26,683 nt of DNA from an uncultured Flavobacterium sp. (GTDB taxonomy: Bacteria; Bacteroidota; Bacteroidia; Flavobacteriales; Flavobacteriaceae). Positions 1 through 7,613 of this stretch are shown here, one piece after another; position 1 is the first letter of the stretch; each line of letters begins with the position of its first letter. The DNA lies in the NCBI RefSeq assembly GCF_946220915.1, contig NZ_CAMIHH010000038.1:1-26683 (forward strand), given 5' to 3'. The notes below the pieces were generated by a model. That model worked only from the letters and a program-made list of their open reading frames with translations. It was not told where the DNA came from and did no database searches. Both the position numbers and the translations under genes were made by a program.

Positions 1-11
1 CTAATTAACAG

Positions 12-19
12 TACCTTTG
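12..19 (+). promoter_or_regulatory. Bacteroidota -7 promoter element of the helicase gene
   Basis: TACCTTTG matches the Bacteroidota -7 consensus TAnnTTTG at every fixed position and ends 20 bases before the helicase ATG, so a short leader is expected. The matching -33 element would lie outside the window and cannot be checked. Confidence 0.6.
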
Positions 20-39
20 CACCAATTTTAAAAATCTAC

Positions 40-1881
40 ATGAATAAATTTGAACAATTAGGATTGAATGAATCGCTTCTGAGGGCGATAAACGATCTAG
101 GATTTGAGAATCCGTCAGAAGTACAGGAGAAAGCGATTCCCCTATTATTGGAAAAAGATACAGATATTGTAGCGCTTGCGCAAACGGGGACAGGGAAAAC
201 AGCAGCTTTCGGTTTTCCGCTCATCCAAAAAATAGATCCTGAAAACAGGGCAACACAGGCACTCATACTTTCACCAACACGTGAACTTTGCCTACAGATT
301 ACCAATGAGATAAAGCTATACTCCAAATACATCAAAGGTGTTAATACCGTTGCCGTATATGGCGGGGCGAGCATTACCGAGCAGGCACGCGAAATTAAGC
401 GTGGCGCGCAGATCATCGTAGCTACTCCCGGAAGGATGCAGGACATGATCAATCGCGGCCTCGTAGACATTTCAAAAATCGATTTTTGCATCCTTGATGA
501 GGCGGATGAAATGCTCAACATGGGCTTTTACGACGATATTGTAAACATCCTTTCGACCTCGCCCGACGATAAGAGCACATGGCTTTTCTCGGCCACCATG
601 CCGCAGGAAGTTGCCCGCATTGCTAAAGAATTCATGCGCAAGCCGCTTGAGATTACCGTTGGCCACAAGAATTCAGGTTCATCTACCGTATCGCACGAGT
701 TTTACCTTGTAAACGCACGCGACCGTTATGAGGCCCTGAAACGTTTGGCCGATGCCAACCCGGATATTTTCTCGGTTATCTTCTGCCGCACCAAAAGGGA
801 TACGCAGGCTGTTGCCGAAAAGCTTATTGAGGACGGGTATAATGCCGCAGCACTGCACGGCGACCTGAGCCAGGCACAGCGCGATGGCGTTATGAAATCG
901 TTCCGTGGCAGGCAGATACAAATGCTTGTTGCTACCGATGTTGCCGCAAGGGGGATCGACGTTGATAATGTAACCCACGTTATTAACTACCAGCTGCCTG
1001 ACGAGATCGAGACTTACAACCACCGAAGCGGGCGTACGGGCCGTGCCGGAAAACTGGGCACCTCTATTGTAATAATTACTAAAAGTGAACTGCGCAAAAT
1101 ATCTGCCATTGAGCGGATTATCAAACAAAAGTTTGAAGAAAAATCTATCCCGTCGGGCATCGAGATCTGCGAAATACAGTTATTCCACCTTGCCAACAAG
1201 ATCAAGGATGTGGAGGTTGACCACGAGATCGACTCGTACCTTCCTGCCATTTATGAGGTAATGAAAGACCTCAGCAAGGAAGAGCTTATCAAGAAAATGG
1301 TGTCGGTTGAGTTTAACCGGTTCATCAATTATTATAAGAAGAACAGGGACCTTTCTGCACAAAAAGCAGGATCTGACCGTAGGGATAGCAGTGCATCAAA
1401 TGACGGCGGAAGCGGCAATGGCGCGGTACGTTACTTTGTAAACATTGGCTCAAGGGACAACTTCGACTGGATGAGCCTGAAGGATTTCCTTCGCGATACA
1501 CTGGGCCTTGGCCGTGACGATGTGTTTAAGGTAGATGTAAAAGAAGGCTTCTCTTTCTTTAATACCGATGCAGAGCACAGCGAGATCGTACTGGAAACCC
1601 TTAACAGCATGCACCTTGAAGGGCGCAGGCTTAATGTGGAGATATCCAAGAACGATGGCCGCGACAATAACAGCGGGCGCAGGGACCACAACGGGCGCAG
1701 TGGCGGTGGCTTTAACCGTGGCGGCGGCGACAGGAGCACCGACCGTAATGCACGCAGCGAGCGCAGGGGCGATTCGTTTGGCGGAGGCAGGAGCGGTGCC
1801 AGGACCCAGGGCCCGGGCGGAAGATCGCCACGAAGGGGCAATGATGCACCATCCGGATCACGCAAGCCGAGAAGGAGCTAA
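40..1881 (+). CDS. deaD: DEAD-box RNA helicase, DeaD/CsdA-like, with DbpA-type RNA-binding domain and RGG tail
   Basis: ATP-dependent RNA helicase of 613 residues, probably acting in ribosome assembly and in RNA unwinding at low temperature, as known for DeaD/CsdA. The sequence shows the Q motif (F4 to Q29), Walker A AQTGTGKT (47-54), PTRE (79-82), TPGR (129-132), DEAD (153-156), SAT (184-186), VATDVAARGID and HRSGRTGRAG. A DbpA-like RNA-binding domain lies at about 460-537, followed by a Gly/Arg/Ser/Asp-rich low-complexity tail (about 540-613). The length and domain order fit E. coli DeaD (about 629 residues) better than the shorter RhlE or DbpA. It appears monocistronic: it has its own promoter, and an 81-base gap separates it from the next gene. 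The family is certain; the symbol is a best match. Confidence 0.93.
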   Translation: MNKFEQLGLNESLLRAINDLGFENPSEVQEKAIPLLLEKDTDIVALAQTGTGKTAAFGFPLIQKIDPENRATQALILSPTRELCLQITNEIKLYSKYIKGVNTVAVYGGASITEQAREIKRGAQIIVATPGRMQDMINRGLVDISKIDFCILDEADEMLNMGFYDDIVNILSTSPDDKSTWLFSATMPQEVARIAKEFMRKPLEITVGHKNSGSSTVSHEFYLVNARDRYEALKRLADANPDIFSVIFCRTKRDTQAVAEKLIEDGYNAAALHGDLSQAQRDGVMKSFRGRQIQMLVATDVAARGIDVDNVTHVINYQLPDEIETYNHRSGRTGRAGKLGTSIVIITKSELRKISAIERIIKQKFEEKSIPSGIEICEIQLFHLANKIKDVEVDHEIDSYLPAIYEVMKDLSKEELIKKMVSVEFNRFINYYKKNRDLSAQKAGSDRRDSSASNDGGSGNGAVRYFVNIGSRDNFDWMSLKDFLRDTLGLGRDDVFKVDVKEGFSFFNTDAEHSEIVLETLNSMHLEGRRLNVEISKNDGRDNNSGRRDHNGRSGGGFNRGGGDRSTDRNARSERRGDSFGGGRSGARTQGPGGRSPRRGNDAPSGSRKPRRS

Positions 1882-1962
1882 TACTAAATAAATTTTGCTT
1901 TACTGCATACTAACTGCAAAATATCCCGTTTGTTTATTACTTTTACGTCATATAAGCAGCCG

Positions 1963-2733
1963 ATGAGATATTTTGCAGTTTTTTTATTATTATTTTTTAG
2001 CCTGTTGGCCCATGCACAGGACCCAAAAGCCGGGTCGGTATCGGGTACCATCATTACTGATGTTGCCAGGGAGCCTGTAGCCGGGGTGAATATCATCAAC
2101 ATCAACAGGGTTAAAGGTGTAATAACCGATGCAAAGGGGAATTTTACCATCGAGGCTGTAGCAAATGATACACTGCACATCTCTTATATTGGTTTTCAGT
2201 CCATTAAGGTACGCGTAACGAACGACTGGATAAGGTTCAATACCATTGCTAAAATACCTATTACCGAGCGTGCCTATACGCTCGACGAAGTGGTTATTGA
2301 CAGGTACCACCTTACAGGCTACCTCCCTATCGACTCTAAGCTCATCCCGATAAAAGAAAGCTACCGCTACAACATTGCAGGGCTCACGCAGGGCTATGAA
2401 GGCGGGCAGCACTCCCCTAACGCATTCAAGCGGGTGCTTAGCGCCATGATGAATCCTGCCGACCTGCTGAACAGTATGTTTGGTAAAAAAAGCAACGAGA
2501 TGCGGCGCCTTCGCGAAATGAAAAAAGACGATACCGTACGCAATGCCCTTGCCTCAAAGTTTGACCGCGAAACCCTGGCAGCCCTCCTCGGCGTTACTAA
2601 AAACGACATTGCCGATATCCTGGAGCACTGCAACTATTCCACCGAATTCATTAACACCGCCAATGACCTTCAGATCATGGACGCGATTAGCGGATGCTAT
2701 GAGGAATATAAGGTGATGAACAGGAGGAAGTAG
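1963..2733 (+). CDS. Secreted protein with carboxypeptidase-like regulatory domain
   Basis: An exported protein of 256 residues of unknown role. I start it at the ATG at 1963, because this begins a classical signal peptide (MRYFAVFLLLFFSLLAHAQ), rather than at the in-frame TTG at 1930. Residues about 27-110 resemble a CarboxypepD_reg-like beta-sandwich (SVSGTIITD, PVAGVNI, GVITDAKGNFTI, DTLHISYIGFQS, LDEVVI), the module usually found at the N terminus of SusC/TonB-dependent receptors. Here it is followed only by a charged, helix-rich C-terminal half (MRRLREMKKDDTVRNAL), with no barrel. A weak -7-like TACTTTTA lies at 1938-1945. The role could be periplasmic or outer-membrane scaffolding, but this is not demonstrated. 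The domain call is confident; the function is not. Confidence 0.8.
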   Translation: MRYFAVFLLLFFSLLAHAQDPKAGSVSGTIITDVAREPVAGVNIININRVKGVITDAKGNFTIEAVANDTLHISYIGFQSIKVRVTNDWIRFNTIAKIPITERAYTLDEVVIDRYHLTGYLPIDSKLIPIKESYRYNIAGLTQGYEGGQHSPNAFKRVLSAMMNPADLLNSMFGKKSNEMRRLREMKKDDTVRNALASKFDRETLAALLGVTKNDIADILEHCNYSTEFINTANDLQIMDAISGCYEEYKVMNRRK

Positions 2734-2735
2734 GT

Positions 2736-2943
2736 TTTTGGTTGATTTGTTGATAGTTATGGTTGATGGGTATTTAAAAAATTCCTTTAAACATCCGAGC
2801 GTTGGATTGTGGTTCTAAAAGCCCTGCTACTAATTAAGCAATTAAAAGTTAAGAAAGATGCAGCGACAATTGTCCTCGCAATGACAGGCAGTGGAAAAAT
2901 CCGGTTCATCCGCATTGTAAACTGAAAACTGCGACTGAAAACT
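2736..2943. repeat. Gene-free stretch with degenerate dispersed-repeat fragments
   Basis: The roughly 210 bases between the secreted protein and the trmH-like stop codon hold no plausible gene. They contain a GTTGAT-rich patch (2741-2768), a segment at about 2858-2890 whose reverse complement reads GTCATTGCGAGGACAATTGT, and a tandem ACTGAAAACT pair separated by GCG (2921-2943). From memory, such motifs recur between genes in Flavobacteriaceae; no search was possible. No clear terminator was seen. Confidence 0.4.
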
Positions 2944-2944
2944 A

Positions 2945-3598
2945 CTAATACCTCCCCCTCACAAACTCAATATCTTTAATCGTCTTCTCCGCCCAGTCGA
3001 TGCGTTTTTCCAGCATCTCGGCATCATTGAGGTGCCAGGCCACATCAGACTGCCGCAACCTGTGCGTGAGGTTCTGGATGATGATCGCCGCCGAAGACGA
3101 TATGTTAAGGCTTTCGGTAAAGCCCACCATGGGTATCTTCAGGAAACCGTCGGCCTGCCTGAGTACTTCTTCCGAGAGGCCGTCGCGCTCTGTCCCGAAA
3201 AACAGCGCCGACTTCTGTGTTACATCAAAATCCTCCATCAGGCAGGAATCCCCGTGCGGTGAAGTTGCGATGATCTTGTAGCCCTGTGCGCTGAGTTTTG
3301 CAATGCAGGCCGCAACCGAGCTGTAACGGTGCACATCCACCCATTTTTCAGCGCCGAGGGCAATTTCTTTGTCGATGGTCTTTCCATATTTCTCCTCTAC
3401 CACGTGCAGGTCCTGAAGCCCAAAAACCTCACAGGTACGCATTACCGCGCTGGTATTGTGCAGTTGGAAGATATCCTCTACAGCTACGGTAAAATGCCGT
3501 GTGCGCCTCGACAGCACATCACGGAAGCGTTCTGCACGGCCTTCGGATATGAAAGTTTCGAGGTAATTCAGGTAAGCCGCATCTGTTGTATTTTTCAT
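2945..3598 (-). CDS. trmH: TrmH-family (SPOUT) tRNA/rRNA 2'-O-methyltransferase
   Basis: A SAM-dependent 2'-O-methyltransferase of 217 residues, most like TrmH, which methylates G18 in the D-loop of tRNA. Visible SPOUT motifs are motif 1 with N48-T-S-A-V-M-R54 (catalytic Asn and Arg region), motif 2 FFGTERDGLS (133-142) and motif 3 with IPMVGFTESLNISSSAA (155-171), which form the trefoil-knot SAM site. The SLN[IV]S signature and the N-terminal helical segment (1-40) favour TrmH over TrmL or RlmB. The start is the ATG at 3598. It is divergent from the sigma factor, with 54 bases between the start codons. The exact substrate (G18 tRNA versus another 2'-O site) is inferred from the family. Confidence 0.85.
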   Translation of the reverse strand: MKNTTDAAYLNYLETFISEGRAERFRDVLSRRTRHFTVAVEDIFQLHNTSAVMRTCEVFGLQDLHVVEEKYGKTIDKEIALGAEKWVDVHRYSSVAACIAKLSAQGYKIIATSPHGDSCLMEDFDVTQKSALFFGTERDGLSEEVLRQADGFLKIPMVGFTESLNISSSAAIIIQNLTHRLRQSDVAWHLNDAEMLEKRIDWAEKTIKDIEFVRGRY

Positions 3599-3652
3599 AA
3601 AAATCGAAAATGTTAAAAAAACTTCCTATATTTAGGCTACCAAACGCAAACC

Positions 3653-4183
3653 ATGACACAGGAAGAATTACTTGAGCAAATCTACAAAAAAGACGGCAGG
3701 GCATTTACCCTGCTGTACGATATGTACTCCAAAAGCCTTTACGGCATCATATTTACCATACTCAACGACCGTGAGGAAAGTGAGGATGTATTGCAGGAAG
3801 TTTTTGTAAAGATCTGGAAAAACATCGACAGCTATAATACCACCAAAGGCCGCTTTTTTACCTGGATACTCAACATTGCGCGCAATGCGTCCATCGACAG
3901 GTTGCGTTCCAAAAGCCACAATAACAGCCTTAAAAACCTGTCGGCAGATAACTTCGTACATATCCTGGACCACAATCATACGGCAGCTGCCAAAATAGAT
4001 GCAATAGGGATTCGCGATTTTATCAAAAAGCTAAAGCCCAAATGCATACGCCTCATCGACCTGCTTTTCTTTAAAGGCTATACCCAGCAGGAAGCTTCGG
4101 AAGAGCTGGAGATACCGCTTGGCACGGTAAAAACGCAAAACCGCAGCTGCATCAAGGACCTCAGAAATTTATTGCAAGTATAA
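3653..4183 (+). CDS. ECF-type RNA polymerase sigma factor
   Basis: A 176-residue sigma-70 family factor of the extracytoplasmic function group. Sigma region 2 is visible at about 20-90 (LYDMYSKSLYGIIFTIL, EDVLQEVFVKIWKNID, FTWILNIARNASIDRLRS). Sigma region 4 lies at about 122-172 (YTQQEASEELEIPLGTVKTQ, a helix-turn-helix). There is no sigma 1.1 or region 3 and no extra C-terminal domain. The stop codon TAA shares its last base with the ATG of the next gene (TAATG), so the cognate anti-sigma factor is translationally coupled. The -7 candidate TATATTTA (3627-3634) deviates in the last base, so autoregulation cannot be judged. Confident of class; the regulon is unknown. Confidence 0.93.
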   Translation: MTQEELLEQIYKKDGRAFTLLYDMYSKSLYGIIFTILNDREESEDVLQEVFVKIWKNIDSYNTTKGRFFTWILNIARNASIDRLRSKSHNNSLKNLSADNFVHILDHNHTAAAKIDAIGIRDFIKKLKPKCIRLIDLLFFKGYTQQEASEELEIPLGTVKTQNRSCIKDLRNLLQV

Positions 4184-4965
4184 TGGATACACAGGAATAT
4201 ATAGAATCGGGAATACTGGAACTTTATGTTTTCGGGAGGCTTTCTGATGACGAAAACCGCGAGGTACAGCAAATGGCCGAAAGCCACGCGCAGGTTCGCG
4301 ATGAGATTGTATCCATCGAAAAGGCTGTCATTAGCCTTTCATACAGCTTTGCGCCTTATTTATCTGCCGAAAATTACGACCGGATCCGCAAGCAACTGAT
4401 AGAAAAACATGGCGGCGTGGTAGAAATGAAGCCTAAAACAGGCATTGTTGCCTGGATTGGCTGGGCTGCGGCAATCATCCTGATGTTTGGCCTTGCTTAT
4501 CAATACTACCAATATAACGAGGTAACAAAAGAAGTACAGGCCGCAACAAAAGAACGCGGCAGGTTCGAGCAGATGGTAGCCTCGCTTGAAGCGAAAAATA
4601 CCGAAAACGAAAAAGCGCTGGCCGTGATACGGGATAAGTTTAGCACGGTTGTGGCGCTTGAAGGCCAGGCTGCGGCTCCGGAATCCTATGCGAAAGTGTA
4701 TGTGAACCCCAGCACTAAAGAAATATACGTAGACATTGCCGGGCTTCCTGAAGCGCCAGCCGGCAAAGTATACCAGCTTTGGGCGCTAAAGCTTGACCCG
4801 CTTACGCCTACCAGCATTGGTGTGCTGAACGCTGCCCGGAAAACCAACGGCATCCTGAAAGTAGAGCATTATGACCAGGCAGAAGCTTTCGGGATTACTT
4901 TGGAACCTGAAGGCGGAAGCGCTACACCTACGCTGGAACAGCTGTATGCTTTAGGGAAGGTGTAA
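4183..4965 (+). CDS. Membrane-anchored anti-sigma factor with RskA-like C-terminal domain
   Basis: A 260-residue partner of the ECF sigma factor. The cytoplasmic N-terminal domain (1-80, with ESGILELYVFGRLSDDENRE) probably binds sigma. A single membrane helix lies at about 88-107 (GIVAWIGWAAAIILMFGLAY), followed by a heptad-like charged stretch (113-155) and an extracytoplasmic RskA-type domain (about 170-260; VYVNPSTKEIYVDIAGLPEA, YQLWALK, FGITLEPEGG). The zinc-binding HxxxCxxC motif of many anti-sigma factors is absent; there is no cysteine in the protein. Release of sigma by regulated proteolysis is known for RskA relatives but is not shown here. It overlaps the sigma gene by one base. Confidence 0.88.
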   Translation: MDTQEYIESGILELYVFGRLSDDENREVQQMAESHAQVRDEIVSIEKAVISLSYSFAPYLSAENYDRIRKQLIEKHGGVVEMKPKTGIVAWIGWAAAIILMFGLAYQYYQYNEVTKEVQAATKERGRFEQMVASLEAKNTENEKALAVIRDKFSTVVALEGQAAAPESYAKVYVNPSTKEIYVDIAGLPEAPAGKVYQLWALKLDPLTPTSIGVLNAARKTNGILKVEHYDQAEAFGITLEPEGGSATPTLEQLYALGKV

Positions 4966-4970
4966 ATAAT

Positions 4971-5001
4971 CCTCTCCCCCGGCCCTCTCCAAAGGAGAAG
5001 G
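4971..5001. repeat. Short dispersed-type repeat, CCTCTCC...GGAGAAGG
   Basis: The segment reads CCTCTCCCCCGGCCCTCTCC, then AAAGGAGAAGG. It contains two CCTCTCC copies and a near-palindrome around CTCTCCAAAGGAGA. Its composition differs sharply from the flanking AT-rich spacer. From memory it resembles a short intergenic repeat of many Bacteroidota genomes; copy number in this genome is unknown. It could also fold as a weak hairpin after the anti-sigma gene, but no T-tract follows. Confidence 0.4.
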
Positions 5002-5054
5002 TGACGGAACGTGCTGACTCAAACTCTTATTTCCTCTTTTTGGGGCTGGGTGAC

Positions 5055-5084
5055 TTTGCGTGAAAACAAAAAATCTTACCTTAG
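5055..5084 (+). promoter_or_regulatory. Bacteroidota-type promoter of the sirtuin gene
   Basis: TTTG (5055-5058), an 18-base spacer, then TACCTTAG (5077-5084), one mismatch from TAnnTTTG. The element ends 24 bases before the ATG at 5109. The spacing is in the range known for Bacteroidota sigma-A promoters. Confidence 0.55.
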
Positions 5085-5108
5085 CGCAAAACTGCAAATC
5101 CAACCCAT

Positions 5109-5795
5109 ATGAAAAAGAAAGTCGTAGTACTTTCAGGTGCCGGCGTGAGTGCCGAAAGCGGCATAAAAACCTTTCGCGATGCCGACGGGCTATGGGAAGG
5201 CCACGATGTAATGGAAGTCGCTACCCCGGAAGGTTTTAAAAAGAATCCCGCTTTGGTGCTCGACTTTTATAACCAGCGCCGCAGGCAGCTCTTTGACGTG
5301 CAGCCCAATAAGGCCCATATCATAATTGCCGAACTGGAAAACGAGTTTGATGTTACCGTAATTACCCAGAATGTCGACGACCTGCACGAGCGGGCCGGGA
5401 GCAGCAAAGTACTTCACCTCCATGGCGAATTGCTGAAAGCCCGAAGCGTAAATAGCTATAATTCCTTTGAATGGAAAACTGACATTAATGTGGGCGACCT
5501 CCACACCGATGGACACCAAATGCGACCGCATATTGTATGGTTTGGCGAAGCTGTGCCTGCAATTCCGGAAGCAGTCAGTATTGTTGAGTCGGCCGACTGT
5601 GTAATTGTTATTGGAACATCGTTACAGGTGTACCCTGCCGCCGGGCTGATGGACTTTGCCGGGCCGAATGTACCTATTTATTACATTGACCCTAAGCCCG
5701 CTTCTATACCTTACCTGACCAACCCGGTAGAAGTGATTGCTAAAGTGGGCAGCGAGGGCATGGAGGTTGTGCGGAAAAAGCTAACAGCATTGTAA
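5109..5795 (+). CDS. cobB: Sirtuin, class III NAD-dependent protein deacylase, lacking zinc cysteines
   Basis: A 228-residue Sir2-family enzyme, expected to remove acetyl or succinyl groups from lysines using NAD. The NAD-binding core is intact: GAGVSAESGIKTFRD (10-24), TQNVDDLHERAG (86-97), catalytic His105 in LHLHGEL, RPHIVWFGE (139-147) and GTSLQVYPAAG (169-179). The class III acyl-selectivity pair Tyr54 and Arg57 (FYNQRR) is present, so desuccinylation or demalonylation is plausible. The four zinc-binding cysteines normally located between the catalytic His and the RPH motif are missing; the only cysteine in the protein is Cys164. It overlaps the next gene by one base (TAATG). The family is certain; the zinc-free state follows from the sequence, while its activity is inferred. 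Confidence 0.92.
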   Translation: MKKKVVVLSGAGVSAESGIKTFRDADGLWEGHDVMEVATPEGFKKNPALVLDFYNQRRRQLFDVQPNKAHIIIAELENEFDVTVITQNVDDLHERAGSSKVLHLHGELLKARSVNSYNSFEWKTDINVGDLHTDGHQMRPHIVWFGEAVPAIPEAVSIVESADCVIVIGTSLQVYPAAGLMDFAGPNVPIYYIDPKPASIPYLTNPVEVIAKVGSEGMEVVRKKLTAL

Positions 5796-6043
5796 TGGAG
5801 GAAGATTTCGATCCGTATGGAATTGGGGAATATATAAGCAAGCCGGTTATCATCGCAATTTTTGCAGTCATTTTTACAGGCATAGCTGTTTATTTCCTGG
5901 TAAGAATATTCAGGAGAAGGTATTGCGACCAGTGCGGGCTGCGCATGAAGATGGATTATAATGACGGCACAAATGAGATCATCCGTGTTTGCCCTAAGTG
6001 CGGAGCTGCTAAAGGTACAGGCATATATGGCGGCAGTGATTAG
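5795..6043 (+). CDS. Small membrane protein with C-terminal zinc ribbon
   Basis: An 82-residue protein whose ATG overlaps the sirtuin stop codon (TAATG). One hydrophobic helix at about 17-39 (PVIIAIFAVIFTGIAVYFLV) is followed by an Arg-rich stop-transfer patch (RIFRRR), which predicts a cytoplasmic C terminus. That C-terminal part carries two CxxC pairs (C44/C47 and C66/C69; YCDQCG and VCPKCG), a classical zinc-ribbon arrangement. I do not recognise a named family. Translational coupling to a sirtuin that lacks its own zinc site suggests a functional link, but this is only inference. Real-gene status is supported by the coupling and the clean domain architecture. Confidence 0.75.
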   Translation: MEEDFDPYGIGEYISKPVIIAIFAVIFTGIAVYFLVRIFRRRYCDQCGLRMKMDYNDGTNEIIRVCPKCGAAKGTGIYGGSD

Positions 6044-6106
6044 CCCCGCCTAAACTAAAGGTACTATGTGGTTGAAATCCTGCTTTCAATATTGCCCCCA
6101 AAATCC

Positions 6107-6114
6107 TATATTTG
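6107..6114 (+). promoter_or_regulatory. -7 promoter element of purB
   Basis: TATATTTG is a full match to TAnnTTTG and ends 28 bases before the purB ATG at 6143. The -33 position carries only TTTC (6084-6087, 19-base spacer). The element lies inside the longer in-frame reading frame that opens at 6068, which argues for the ATG at 6143. Confidence 0.6.
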
Positions 6115-6142
6115 CGGTTCATTCCTTTACAATACAACAACA

Positions 6143-7495
6143 ATGCAGCAATTATCTGAACTGAATGCCATTTCCCCTATTGATGGGCGTTACCGTGGCA
6201 AAACCGCATCATTATCCCGTTATTTTTCCGAAGAAGCACTCATCCGCTACCGCGTGCTTGTAGAAATCGAATATTTCATTGCCCTTTGCGAATTGCCATT
6301 GCCCCAGCTGGAAGGCGTAGACAAAAATCTTTTCGGACAGCTGAGGGAAATTTATAAAAACTTTACCCCGGAAGATGCGCAACAGATAAAAGAGATTGAA
6401 AAAACGACCAACCACGACGTTAAGGCCGTGGAATATTTCATAAAAAGAGCATTTGACCAACTGGGTCTTGAGGCATACAAAGAATTCATACATTTTGGGC
6501 TTACCTCGCAGGACATAAACAACACCGCCATACCACTTTCGACCAAGGAAGCTTTTGAAGACGTGTACATGCCGTCGCTCATAGCTGTTATTGCAAAATT
6601 AAAGGAATTGAGCGTAGAGTGGGGCAACGTACCCATGCTGGCACGCACGCACGGGCAGCCTGCCTCCCCTACCCGTTTGGGCAAGGAGATCGGCGTATTC
6701 GTGGAGCGTTTAGAGGAACAGATGCGATTGCTGTTCAACATACCTTTTGCGGCTAAATTCGGCGGTGCGACAGGTAATTTCAACGCCCATTTTGTAGCCT
6801 ACCCAAAAACCGACTGGAGGCAGTTCGGCAATGATTTTGTGGAAGGCACATTGGGACTGAAGCATTCCTTCCCTACCACGCAGATTGAGCACTACGACCA
6901 CTTTGCGGCGTTTTTCGATGCACTGAAACGCATCAATACCATAATTATCGACCTGGACAGGGATATCTGGACCTACGTGTCGATGGATTATTTCAAGCAA
7001 AAAATAAAACCGGGCGAAATAGGCTCATCGGCCATGCCGCACAAGGTAAACCCTATCGACTTTGAAAACTCCGAGGGCAACCTGGGGATTGCCAATGCGA
7101 TATTTGAGCACCTTTCGGCCAAGCTGCCATTGTCAAGGCTGCAACGCGACCTTACCGACAGCACCGTACTGCGCAACATTGGCGTACCGATGGGGCATAC
7201 GCTCATCTCGTTTGAGGCCACGTTGAAAGGCCTGAACAAGCTGCTGCTGAATGCCGACAAATTTGCCGAAGACCTGGAAAAGAACTGGGCGGTAGTAGCC
7301 GAAGCGATACAGACGATACTGCGCCGTGAAGGCTACCCGAACCCATATGAGGCTTTGAAGGACCTTACACGCACAAATACTGTTATTAATCAGGAGGCGA
7401 TACATACTTTTATTGGAGGTTTAAACGTTAATGATAGTATCAGGCATGAACTGATGCAGATTACCCCGGCAAATTACCTGGGGATACAGCCTTAA
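6143..7495 (+). CDS. purB: Adenylosuccinate lyase
   Basis: A 450-residue enzyme of purine synthesis. It cleaves SAICAR to AICAR plus fumarate, and adenylosuccinate to AMP plus fumarate, as a cytosolic homotetramer. The sequence shows TSQDINNTA, ARTHGQPASPTRLGKE (the catalytic His region) and the fumarase/aspartase superfamily signature GSSAMPHKVNP containing the mobile catalytic serine loop. Length and sequence style match the E. coli-type PurB (about 456 residues). The ATG at 6143 is chosen because a full -7 element lies just upstream; the frame is open back to 6068, but the extra residues (VEILLSILPPKS and so on) are not typical of PurB. It stands alone, not in a pur operon. Confidence 0.96.
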   Translation: MQQLSELNAISPIDGRYRGKTASLSRYFSEEALIRYRVLVEIEYFIALCELPLPQLEGVDKNLFGQLREIYKNFTPEDAQQIKEIEKTTNHDVKAVEYFIKRAFDQLGLEAYKEFIHFGLTSQDINNTAIPLSTKEAFEDVYMPSLIAVIAKLKELSVEWGNVPMLARTHGQPASPTRLGKEIGVFVERLEEQMRLLFNIPFAAKFGGATGNFNAHFVAYPKTDWRQFGNDFVEGTLGLKHSFPTTQIEHYDHFAAFFDALKRINTIIIDLDRDIWTYVSMDYFKQKIKPGEIGSSAMPHKVNPIDFENSEGNLGIANAIFEHLSAKLPLSRLQRDLTDSTVLRNIGVPMGHTLISFEATLKGLNKLLLNADKFAEDLEKNWAVVAEAIQTILRREGYPNPYEALKDLTRTNTVINQEAIHTFIGGLNVNDSIRHELMQITPANYLGIQP

Positions 7496-7613
7496 ACAAA
7501 TCCTGACCAACTGTTAAATCCTGTTTAAATTTCATTGCCCTGCTTTACAAGTTTTTTCTGCATCGGTAAAATTTGTTATATTGCAGGGAACGGAAATTTA
7601 GACAGGATTTTTT

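Noticed and set aside
1568..1891. Open frame of 107 codons overlapping the 3' end of the helicase in another frame
   Set aside because: It is a by-product of the repetitive, GC-rich RGG-coding tail; the helicase frame is clearly the coding one.
1892..1922. ATTTTGC/GCAAAAT inverted pair after the helicase
   Set aside because: Arms of 7 bases, AT-rich, 17-base loop and no T run; too weak for a terminator or operator.
6068..6142. N-terminal extension of purB
   Set aside because: The full -7 element TATATTTG lies inside it and the residues do not look like PurB, so the ATG at 6143 was chosen.
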